DNA of 63,654 bases. It comes from Annulohypoxylon bovei var. microspora. Taxonomy: Eukaryota > Ascomycota > Sordariomycetes > Xylariales > Hypoxylaceae. Position 1 is the first letter of the stretch, and the number at the start of each line of letters is the position of its first letter. Location: contig MU405396.1 of assembly GCA_022836615.1 (NCBI GenBank), forward strand, positions 1 to 63,654, read 5' to 3'. The notes under the pieces were generated by a model, which saw nothing but the letters and a program-made list of their open reading frames with translations, searched no databases and was not told the DNA's origin. Shown here piece by piece: positions 45,140-54,850 of the stretch. Both the position numbers and the translations under genes were made by a program.

Positions 45140-46029
45140 GCGCAGTCAAAGGGTTGCCTGTTATTTACCCCTGACCAACCATTGTACGCTGACCGTTATG
45201 AACCTAACTATTTAATCTCTAGTCACCGCGTTAGAACCTTTAGGATCGCTGCATCAGAATCTTTAGCAGCGGAAGATAACCTAAATGCAGGTTTACTGGA
45301 CTCGTACCTCGGCCATCGGTGCCTAGGTACCTGATTTGTGACCATATTCAGTCGTTTGGAATCATCCCGGACAGCATTACTCTTTTTGGATATGATGTCG
45401 GATGAGCGAACATTCAGCTGCAGTCGACATCACATGCTGACAGAGCCAAACCCCTTTTCAACGGAGCTATCCTTCAATCAGGGTGCAGCATCAGCGACAT
45501 AGGTAGTGCTTACTCCTGGACTCGCGGACAATAGAACAGGTAAAGTCACACAAGCCGCCCACCGTGTGTCCTAATCTAGCAATAGTCATGAGGACATCGC
45601 CCACATGCCTTGTTACTAGGTGTTCTCCGCTCTGCTGTTATCAAGCATACGAATATCTTCGCGCCCCTGGCCACCCAGATGGATATGGTGTTTTCCGACC
45701 CACGGCGCTCTAATACTTTATTCCCAACTTTCTATTTGGGCTTCCTCAGAGCGGAATATTTAGGGGGCACGTAAGCTTCCTCACAGGCTAGAACGAGAAT
45801 GGTAGATCAACATGTTCCAGAGCGCGTCAACAGTACCGAGGCCTTCACGAAGTTCGCCTCCGTCTTCTTCCCTACCTACCTAGTTTATCGAGACCCAGAG
45901 TACAACAATCGTCTGGGGTCTACCCAGCCTCGAATTTCCCCGGCAATCCTGTCAACGGCATCAACCCCAACTTCTTCTAAGCTTCTAGGTTCATGCCGAG
46001 ATACGGACTTCTTATGCCTGTCGGCTTGA
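45140..46029 (+). pseudogene. Decayed type-B carboxylesterase/lipase
   Basis: Pieces of one esterase appear in order but in different frames with several stops. They are CLLFTPDQPLYADRY near 45155 (after the oxyanion loop), ESLAAEDNLNAGLLDS at about 45255-45310, DHIQSFGIIPDSITLFG at about 45338-45390, ANIQLQSTSHADRAKPLF and NGAILQSGCS up to 45495, and RVNSTEAFTKFASVFFPTYL at about 45820-45885. The nucleophile elbow GESAG expected after TLFG reads GYDVG followed by a stop, so the catalytic serine is lost. A CCTAGGTACC microrepeat sits exactly where the frame breaks before DHIQSF. It cannot be functional; the family is clear from the order of motifs. Confidence 0.75.
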
Positions 46030-48196
46030 TTAGGTCACGAATATAATAGGTTTCCTTCCCATCCATATTCCTACATGGACACGTTGAATTAGAGGTACCT
46101 ACCTAGTCATGGGCTCAGAAAGCGCAAACTCGCGAGTGGGGCGACTGCGATATGGCTTCGCGCATGTCTACCTAGCAATTAAGACTCCTTTTCCAGTTTG
46201 AGTGCCTATCGTTTATTTCAGGCGAAGAACTTGAGACTAGGTTAGGACCTTGATAATTATAGGCTGGACATCGACAGGCTGGAGAGAGAGAAATGAGGAA
46301 GAAGACTGCATACACGGGTGCTAGGTGGACTTCCAAAGAGTATGACGAATATTTCCGTCATGATGTGTCTTCCAGGGGAGCTACAGCGCAGTAGCACAAG
46401 ACTCAGATATGGGCGTTTGCATCTTTCCTGTGTAGTTGAATGTTAATAATGTTAATATTTTATTGTTACACACAATTACTACCTGGTAGAAAAGGGGGTT
46501 TCAAATGCACTCAAATGTGTTATCACAATGACAATGTCTTCTCAAATTAATTCAACCACACTATCAATACGTATATCCAGTCTACATGTAAGGATACCTA
46601 GTATTAGCTTCTTCAGATAATATTAGAATTCATACTTGTCGTATAATGATTAAGATTTGTGAATTCTTTTGAAGATATTGTCTAGAAATAGGGGAAGTGC
46701 TTGAATCTAAAACATGCTTAAGTACCTAGGTACCTAGCAGTTAATGATAACTCGCATATCCGAGTTTGTCACAGCACGGTAGTTGATCCAGCCTCAGTTA
46801 CGTCACCAACCTCAAACTATCCTCAGGGGCGTACCCGAATCCGGAAGACAGTGCCCGGAGCTCCTAGACTGCGAAAGTGATTGCGACGACTGCAAGCCTC
46901 AAAAGAGAGCGCAGTGGCCCGATCAGCATCAATATAATTGACATAAGATCTGCTGCGACCTCTAAAGCGGCCATTAGGTAGTCCACACGCTAACGAATAA
47001 TGATGCTTGGACCAATATCAATAAGGCTTGCAGCAACATTCGGCACAAGCCGAAATGAGCGCCAGCAGACCGGACCCGGCGCCGACCTTGCACCGTAGAT
47101 CTTCGCCAGCCTATGGCATGCTGTGGGTCTTGATCGATAGAGTGCCAAGCCGGGTTCGTGCTGGATCGGTCCAGCCGGTCATAAAATTTCCGAGATCTCT
47201 ACGATCAGTGTACAGGGTCCGCATCGAGCTGCGAAGGTGGAAGAGGATTCCCGCTTCCGTAGTTAGCGCGACGGAAGCGAGTGTGTGATTCGGGACAATC
47301 CGGAACCAAAGCGTTGGGATTGTTTATTTGCCCACACCACGAACGCCCATGATGTCTGCATTGTAAGACCCGAGGGGAGGCCGGGGGAGGGCCACGATTC
47401 CAGCTCTCATCGGGAGTGTCTTCCGACGTCATCTAACGAGCATTTAAGAACCCAAGCTCGAAATCTCAATGGCGAAGATTTCAGACCGGTCTCCATTTAT
47501 CGATTAGAAATCATGTCTAGAACCTCGAAGTAAAGGGGGACGCGAGTTTCTGACTCAGATCTGACGCTCGACCTGAAGCCTGCATCTGTTTGTCACAGCT
47601 GAAGCTCCCGGAAGTGGTCTGTTCTGCCTACCTCAGGTTGATAGCTCGATAAGACGAATATCAATCAAAATATTGGTACTTGCATAAGGTAGCGTGTCCA
47701 ATCAGAGCCATGTGGCTGCTTACATACCAGGTCGCTTCCCTATCGCCGCAGCGCGCATAACCGGTTGACATTTATCCAATATATCAAAAAAAATATTGCG
47801 AGTCGCAAGATTATGAAACGGCTGTGAGCACGGGATAGTCGATAAAGCGCATCACCCAGGACATCGTGAGTACCTAGGTATGCCCTACCTAGGTAAGTAA
47901 CTGAGGGAAATACATCCAGATAGGAGGGGCTTCATGGTTGCTAGTAGGCTAACGGTACATCAAAATCTATATTCTTCAAAAAAGAAAAAAAACCCCATCA
48001 AATTTTAATGTCTACGAAGTACCTATCTAGAAATTGTTAGCAGATTTGGGGCCTGAGGTTCATGCGAGTTGTGTGGCTCGTGTGTATGGTGGGGCTGTGT
48101 GTGGCTTGTCTACGTTTGCAAGAGGGGATAGATCGACCACTGATAACCATATCGTAAACTTCAAGTCTTCAACAATATGAAGTCAAAATATGATAC
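46030..48196. other. Gene-poor spacer rich in CCTAGG microrepeats
   Basis: Microrepeats occur at about 46094, 46722-46737 and 47871-47895 (two TACCTAGGTA copies). A minus-strand frame at about 46790-46970 codes a hydrophobic stretch (VDYLMAALEVAADLMSIIL) followed by a stop, perhaps a membrane-protein relic. A GC-richer block lies at about 47030-47400. No intact gene was found. Confidence 0.5.
47871..47895. repeat. Two adjacent TACCTAGGTA palindromes
   Basis: TACCTAGGTA at 47871-47880 is followed five bases later by a second copy at 47886-47895. Each is a perfect 10-bp palindrome. This is the densest site of the microrepeat family in the window. Confidence 0.8.
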
Positions 48197-48266
48197 TGTC
48201 GGATAAACCACTAGACCAAAAAGAAGGTATTAATTATGAAATCATAATCTTATCTTATATCTAACA
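48197..48266. repeat. LTR 1 of the miniature element
   Basis: It starts TGTCGGATAAACC and ends TATCTAACA. The minus strand contains GGTCTAGTGG, similar to a Pol III A box. It differs from the other copy by G/A or A/G changes only, including the terminal TG. Confidence 0.8.
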
Positions 48267-48447
48267 CACCCCCCAAAGTTCTGATTATATATAGACGGAA
48301 ATTTGCTAAAAGCTCGTTTTATTCTACGTTATGGTTGCAATATGATTCGAACCTATCTCTTTAGGTTATAGGTGGCCCCCTTCCAATGGGTAGTGATCTA
48401 TCCGTCTTAGCGCAACAACCGGATTTTAAGCGTATAAGACTCTTAAT

Positions 48448-48517
48448 TATCGGATAAACCACTAGACCAAAAGGAAGGTATTAATTATAAAATCATAATC
48501 TTATCTTATATCTGACA
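48448..48517. repeat. LTR 2 of the miniature element
   Basis: It starts TATCGGATAAACC and ends TATCTGACA. The inner terminal dinucleotide is TA instead of TG, one of four differences from LTR 1. Confidence 0.8.
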
Positions 48518-48875
48518 GATACCTAGGTAACAGCTTCAATACAACTATCTTATCAATAACTAAACTGAAGTGTTGTGCACTGCAGGTAACTAACCCGGTG
48601 GACTGTCCGCTTTACCTCCGATTTGTTAGTGATGTGGTAGCATAGCCTGATCTGACGCATGACCCCTCCTTTCATCCAGCCTCATTTCATAGTCTGACAG
48701 AGCCTTGCGTTTTTGTTCCACGTCTACCCTAGGTATCTATTAGCATCCATATGAGAGAAAACGGCATTCTCGAAAAAGCCAATACTAGCTACCTAGGAGG
48801 TACGTAACCAGTATACTTGAATGTCTCTTCGACAGCAACGTTAAGGTGTAACACATCCCCGTCTATTAGAACAAC

Positions 48876-51800
48876 ATGGAAGCCCTAGCGGCTGTTGGGC
48901 TGGCATCCAATATACTTCAACTCATAGAATGTGGGTACAAAGTTATTGTGATGGCGAAGGAGCTGCATGAATCCGGTCAAGATGCTACCTATGCCGACGA
49001 GAATGCCGCTTTTGTGGCACAAGAGATGCAAGAACTGAGCCTGAGGGTCATGAAGCAGTTACCAGCGTCCGATCTGACCGATGATGAGAAAGCACTATGT
49101 TTGCTTGCTCGCAACTGCAGTCAGCTTTGCAATAAGCTTCTAGTGCTGCTAGATGACCTTAAAATAAAAAAGCCAGGAAGGAAACTCGACATAGTGACAG
49201 GAGTGCTGCGGAATATGAGGAAGAGGAAGGAACGGGATCAGCTCCAAGCAAATCTCGACAATTACAGGCAGCAGTTGAACATCCAGATCAACAGTATGTC
49301 TCGGTAAGTAAACCGTCTATGTATCTACTATCTTAATTTTTAATAGCTGTCTAGTTCGGATTTAGTACGAAGACTAGAGGATACACTTCGTACAACATCA
49401 ATGACTCAGCAGGACATCTTGTACTTGAGAGATGACGTGCAGAGGCTTCAACGGAACTCAAGGCTTGACTCAGTCAATATGTCGGAATTTTTTCACAAGC
49501 TTCAGGAGGCTATCGAGACTCCGTTACAGCACTTTGCTATCTTGCAGAGCTTGCGAGATCCTCAGATGCATGATCGTTTTGAGAATGTCGACACTGCGCA
49601 TCAAAGGACATTTGAGTGGCTACTCCGTGGCCCAGAACACTCCCAGATTGATGGAGAGACGGGGGTCCAGTTCCAGAAACATAAGGAATTTGTGACTTGG
49701 TTACAAGAAGACATTGTCTCACTCCCTACCGACGTTCCTAGACATAGTACTGGCTCAAAAAGGCCCAGCTCGGATTCCTCGAACAAGAGAAGTATCTTCC
49801 GAATAGCTGGAAAACCCGGAGCTGGCAAGTCAACTCTGATGAAATTCATATGCCAAAACGAAGCTACATTTGAGAAACTCAAATCCTGGTCTGGAGAAAA
49901 GCAACTGATTTGCGCCAAGGCCTTTTTCTGGAGATTAGGAAATGACGAACAGAAGAATCTGGCAGGACTGACGAAGTGCTTGCTCTATCAAATCTTGAAA
50001 ACGGCGCCCGGAATAATCCCAAATGCCTTCCCTCTAGAGACCACCAACAGAGTGGCCTTGAACAATTTAATGAGAAGTGGCCGGGCCTTCGAGAAGCACA
50101 AGATGATATTCTTTATAGATGGCCTCGATGAGTTCGACGGACGCCCTTTCGAGTTAATACAAGAGATTATTGGCTGGACGACGTATGGTAACAATGATCT
50201 CAAAATATGTGTATCTAGCCGACAATGGAATGAATTCGAAATTGGATTCGAGGAGTATCCAAATCTTCGAATTCATGAATGGACGCATGGCGATATCAAG
50301 ACTTTCGTCACAGAAAGGTTTGATGAAATCGGAGACCTATCTACTTTAGTCGACAAGCATGACCTTGAGACCTTGGCCGAAACGGTTGTTATAAAGGCTG
50401 AAGGTGTCTTTCTCTGGGTCCGCGTGGTTTTGGCTACCATTGAGCAAGGTGTACTTAATGGCGACGATTTTGGAGACCTCCAAGCAAAGGTCGCCGCCTT
50501 CCCGTCGGAGTTGAAAGACTTATATCAATACCTATTTGATTTAATCCCAGATTATGACCGTCGAAAGGCACTCGAAACTTTATATTTCGCTTTCTACAGA
50601 GAAATGCCTTTGCTACAGTACAAGTTCCTTGGTGACTTATCCAAAAACCCGGATTTTGCAACGGAGTTGTCTATGGATCCATTACCAGAGGAAGATCTCA
50701 GGAGGTGTCTGATAAACACAAGCCGCCAAATAAATGGACGGTGCAAAGGCTTTCTTGAGATTTCTCCCGCAAAAAGAGAGTGCTATAGTGGTGATGCTGT
50801 TGTAAAATTCATGCATACAACCGTTGCGGAATTTCTTTGCCAGCCAAATATTAGGAAAATCACCAAATCTCATGTCGACGGTGTCCACCTTTTCGATCGA
50901 CTATGCCAGACATTTATTGCCCTTGCAAAGTCTATAGACACAGATCAATTCTACTCTGCGGGATTGCAGAGCCCACAGTCTCTATTTGACATGAGATGCC
51001 TATTTATATTGAAGCTTGATAGAATCCTCAATTTGTTTGTTCAACCCCGTCACTTTGCACACCGGGAGCCACGCTCAACGAGCCGATTTCTTGATTTCTT
51101 AGATAAAGTCGATGCAATTGTAATTCAGAGGCTCCCGAAGAGAGTGAAAAGTGGTCACAAAATCCAGCTACAGAATTATATCGCCTACAGGAATGTAACT
51201 GTTTATCCTACAGTATATCTCAGTCAAAACTGGTTATGGATATCGGAAGCTCAACTGGTCAAGGTTATGGCAGCAGGAAAACTGGTATTCGAGTATTTCA
51301 CCACGGACGAGCACTGCAACCTCCGGACTCTCCACCAAGCTGATCCACCATTCATGAACCATATAGTAAACGCCACTTTCTCTGGCATCTCCGACATGCT
51401 ATACAGTCCACGGGCGTTTCGAATGCTAGAAACCCTTTTTCAAGTTGGGGTGTCTCCTAGCGTGCAAGTTGAAAGACGTGAGAAGATTGGTGAGGCCAGC
51501 CAAAAGTATGAACTATGGGGTTGGATCCTGCAACGTTTATTTTTCCTAGGATTGCCTTTAGAGAAGTTGTGCGGAAAGTCCCAACTTTACCAAAGCGAAA
51601 AGGGGTGGGCATACCGACTGATCGAACTCTGCCTTCGGTATGGTGCCGTGGAGGACTTCAGCTTGGTTTTTGGGCCCTGTTATGAAGTAACAGGTGCCAA
51701 TCAACTTATCATCGAGGTAACGACTAGTAGTCTTGATGGACAACATATACTCAAAGAAGAGCAAACTACGACTTCAAACATAGATTACCAGCTGGACATT

Positions 51801-52175
51801 GTCCGCTACGCAAGGACAAAGAATGGTGTGCTCACCTTTAGAGATCTACTTGCTTATTGCTTCCCCCATCATTGCGATCGCCTCTACGCGCTCCTTGACA
51901 AAAAGGGCTCGGTTTCACCTACAACAGAGGCAGCAGAGTCCTGCACCCCGGCCCCGGTCATGCCGATACTTTTCCCGGAAGAAAATCGGTATGGTAGCTA
52001 TCCCGTGTCGATGGGGGCCGACAAACAACTTAAAAAAGGTAAGCGATGTCTCGTGCATTCCGAAAAATGCTTCGAAGATTTCGAGGCAAGGATCCAAGGC
52101 AAAGGGCCGGGACATGTAAATCGAGACATTACCGTATGTTTCGGGGATATAAATGCACAGCGCAGGCGCAAGTGA
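48876..52175 (+). CDS. NLR-like STAND protein with NACHT-type NTPase
   Basis: Two exons, 48876-49303 and 49355-52175, give 1082 aa. The 51-nt intron (GTAAGT...CTAG) joins SMSR to SDLVRRLEDTL; a later TTTAG acceptor would break the frame. The N-terminal ~190 residues (MEALAAVGLASNILQLIECG...) are helical and match the N-terminal domain common to fungal STAND proteins. The P-loop GKPGAGKST is at 295-303 (K301) and the Walker B-like FIDGLDEFDG has D398. Then follow SSRQWNEFEIGF, GVFLWVRVVLATIEQGV and a KFMHTTVAEFL element found in the helical region after NACHT. Fungal NLRs sense non-self or microbes and trigger cell death. No ANK, WD40 or TPR repeats are visible in the last ~450 residues, so the sensor part is unusual or degenerate. 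Confidence 0.85.
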
Positions 52176-53071
52176 TCGAAGCGAGGAAATAATCCTATGT
52201 AAGATGTAGCTGGATGCTGGGATAAGCCATACTTCTAACACACGCGAGTCACCGCCTCCTTGTAGGTTAATTGGCATCATAGAATGGGACTTAGAATAAG
52301 GACAATAACGATGGCGTATTGGTTGATTTATGGCTACACGAGCCGCTTAACTTTTTCCTCGAGAAAGAGCAATATATTATCATTGCAGATCGCTTACATC
52401 TACTTAGAACACTCAAGGTTATAGACAAGTCCACTGATGTTCAGTACATTACAGTAAACCGATCACCAATGCGGGGAGTGACCAGATTGAAAAAGTTTTC
52501 CTAATAACAATCTACTCCCCTACCTATTCGTGGTATCGTCCGATATTAGTTCCTTTTAACCACGGAGCGGACCGCCATGGCCCACTACGTTATTCATGCT
52601 TAAACAATGAGCTACCGGCGAGATACCAACAGAGCTAATAAGAATTGAATTTATGTTCGTTGATAGGTACCTACCTACCTAGGTAGTCTACAAGTGTCGA
52701 CATATTTACCAACAGCATCTTAGAACTACCGCTGGACACTCGACAGCTTAGCCTCTAGTTGTAACTAGCACATCATCCACGTAGATATCGAAATATAATA
52801 CTAGAGGCATAGTAGGTATGTACGTATGTATGTACGTATGTATTAATGGACGTCCAAGATCCCCGATATGTAAAACCTATGAACCTTAACCCGGCATTTT
52901 ATAGTATGCACTTGATCCCAAGTGATTCCCAGCCTTATAGATTGCGACCTATCCTACCAGTCTATGATCTAAAGTACAACCACCCGCCCTAATCCTGGGT
53001 CATTAATGATCATCAAGTCTAAAACCGAGGAGATGCGATGCCTCCAAATATGCTGGTGAGCCCGGAAGGCC
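52176..53071. other. Gene-free spacer
   Basis: Holds a GGTACCTACCTACCTAGGTAG microrepeat-type stretch at about 52667-52686 and a TACGTATG microsatellite, listed separately. The gene at each end converges on it. No supported gene. Confidence 0.55.
52814..52843. repeat. TATG/TACG tetranucleotide microsatellite
   Basis: About seven units alternating GTATGTAC and GTATGTAT. Simple tandem repeat in a spacer. Confidence 0.8.
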
Positions 53072-53571
53072 CTACAACGCCAGAGCAGCTAGGGCGACTC
53101 CGACTAATCCCATTGCGATCTCGGGTCTGGCGGCAGCGCCGGGGGTCGAGGTAGGAGTGGCAGTGCCGATGGCTGAGCTGACGATGTTGGATGCCGACGC
53201 GACGGCAGAGGCGTCCGGGTTCGCTGCCACGGCGGTACAGATCTCGGGAGCGAGAGTAGTGAGCTCTGGAAACTTGTCAATGGATTGATCCAAGAAAACG
53301 TGTAATTCTTCGATAACTTACTTCCGATATCGTCCTGGGAGCATTCGGACGAGAAGCCGATGCAGCCGGTGATGCTAGAGATGAAGGTGCTCTTATTATC
53401 TCCGCAGAGACATGTGAAGTCCTCCGCAGAGCACCCAGCGCTCTTTGCGGAACTAGCCAGACAGCTCGCGGCGCATGACGGCAGTTGAGAGACGAGATCC
53501 GGAAGGGACGTAGAGTTCTGGGCCGCGACGAAGGCGGCGAAGAGGGATAGGGAGATGGCGGCGAATTGCAT
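53072..53571 (-). CDS. CFEM-domain cell-wall/secreted protein, probably GPI-anchored
   Basis: Two exons, 53571-53322 and 53265-53072, give 147 aa. The 56-nt intron (GTAAGT...CCAG) joins DDIG to KLTTLAPEIC. The signal peptide is MQFAAISLSLFAAFVAA. Eight cysteines fall at 33, 37, 47, 54, 56, 70, 77 and 93 in the CFEM pattern, and D51 stands before the FTCLC pair where the haem-coordinating aspartate of Csa2-type proteins lies. The last ~20 residues (GLVGVALAALAL) are hydrophobic after a Ser/Thr/Ala-rich spacer, as for a GPI signal. CFEM proteins bind haem or act as surface effectors in plant-associated fungi; which applies here is unknown. It is divergent from the MFS gene at 54851. Confidence 0.88.
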
Positions 53572-54850
53572 ATTGCGTTGTACAGAGTTCGATATTTCGA
53601 GGGGTTCGTTTACGGATTTAGATGTTGATTGGTGTTTTCTTTCTAATGTTCTTTTTTCTCTGGCCAGCCAAGAGGATTGCGACAAGGTGGATGAACGACT
53701 GTTTTCTTTGGATTGTAGATTGTCAAATTCGAAAAGCGAGAGAAAACAGGAAATTAAGAAAAAAACGGATGAATATCACGAGAAAAGACAATGAGCAAAG
53801 ACGGGCCGTTTAAAAGTTAGATATAATTTACTATGACAAAAACAGGAACAAGTGACACGAACAAGAACGAGCTGAAGGAGGAATATTCACAAATCGGTAA
53901 CTGGGATAGCAACTAGAGGCACTGTAAGTTATTGCCAAGTGACTGCAGCAGTGCAGGTGCTGAGAATGTTGGTAAGGCGGCTGTGCAACCTGCTGAACCG
54001 CTGAATAAGGTAGGCTGTGTAGCCGTATCCATTATTTATCCATTGTTTGTAACTGGCGACTTCTTACGATTTACACGATGTAGAAAAGATTAGCGGCCAC
54101 GGATCAAGATGCATCAAGATGAGTGGATGACGCTTTTTGGAAAGTGGGGTTTGAAACGGCCTTGGCGCTCGTATTGAAACGCTTGTCGGTTCTTGTCCGG
54201 TTTGACGGAATCTGTTTGACGTCACATCTATGTACATCAATACTTTACAAATCCGGCAGAAGGGCGTCAGGAAAAGTGTCCGGATCCACTGAAATTATCC
54301 GAATCTGTATTTCTCCGATCCTGGAAGGCAGCAGGGCAGGAAGGTGAGGCGTAATGTGGATAGTGGCTAGACATGTGGCGGTGCACATATTTAGAGATGA
54401 TGAAATTTAAATCGGAATCACAAAATCACACATCTCGCAATGCCATTCGTTCAACCCTCAACACCCTTGCCAACTTACAATCTTACAATCTGGTGATAAT
54501 AGATATGTAAATACGCATTACCTAACTTGTAAATTACATTCCCTTAATAGGAGAAAAGATGGGAATTCTAATATTCGATACGCATCTCTATCTAAAGTCT
54601 ACATATCTTGGATGTAGAAGTTTGGCTATCGATGCGTCGTGGATGGCAGCTAAACAACCTCTCTAGATCACCATTTCGCCTATTGGGGAAAGTCGATCTA
54701 CATTCAAGACACCTCAAAGCCCGCGTGAGCAGCGGCTAGGTAGCACGCCATTCATCCCGCCTATTCTCACATACTTTCCTGCACATTTTCGCATTATGAT
54801 TCTCTTGAACTCTTAAATACCGTGACCCCAGAGGCTACGAACTTATTGCC
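53572..54850. promoter_or_regulatory. Spacer between divergent CFEM and MFS genes
   Basis: About 1.28 kb without a supported gene. AT-rich over about 54380-54620. It must hold both promoters; no specific site could be named. Confidence 0.45.

Larger units (their letters stand above)
48197..48517. mobile_element. Miniature LTR retrotransposon (TRIM/SMART-like), 321 bp
   Basis: Two direct repeats of 70 bp differ at four positions. They bound a 181-bp centre with no coding capacity. The outer ends are TG...CA. Five bases, GATAC, are duplicated exactly on both sides (48192-48196 and 48518-48522), as LTR integrases leave. Read on the minus strand, the centre begins next to its 5' LTR with ATTAAGAGTCTTATACGC, which resembles the complement of a tRNA-Lys(CUU) anticodon arm (possible primer site). 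It ends with a purine tract, TTTGGGGGGTG, directly before the 3' LTR. The element lies 359 bp upstream of an NLR-like gene. It depends on another element for reverse transcriptase. A SINE-like origin was considered because of tRNA-box-like motifs. Confidence 0.8.

Noticed and set aside
48197..48517. tRNA-derived SINE, because GGTCTAGTGG resembles an A box and GGTTCGAATC a B box on the minus strand
   Set aside because: The A-like box is present in both terminal repeats, the spacing to the B-like box is too long, and the TG...CA ends with a GATAC duplication fit an LTR element better.
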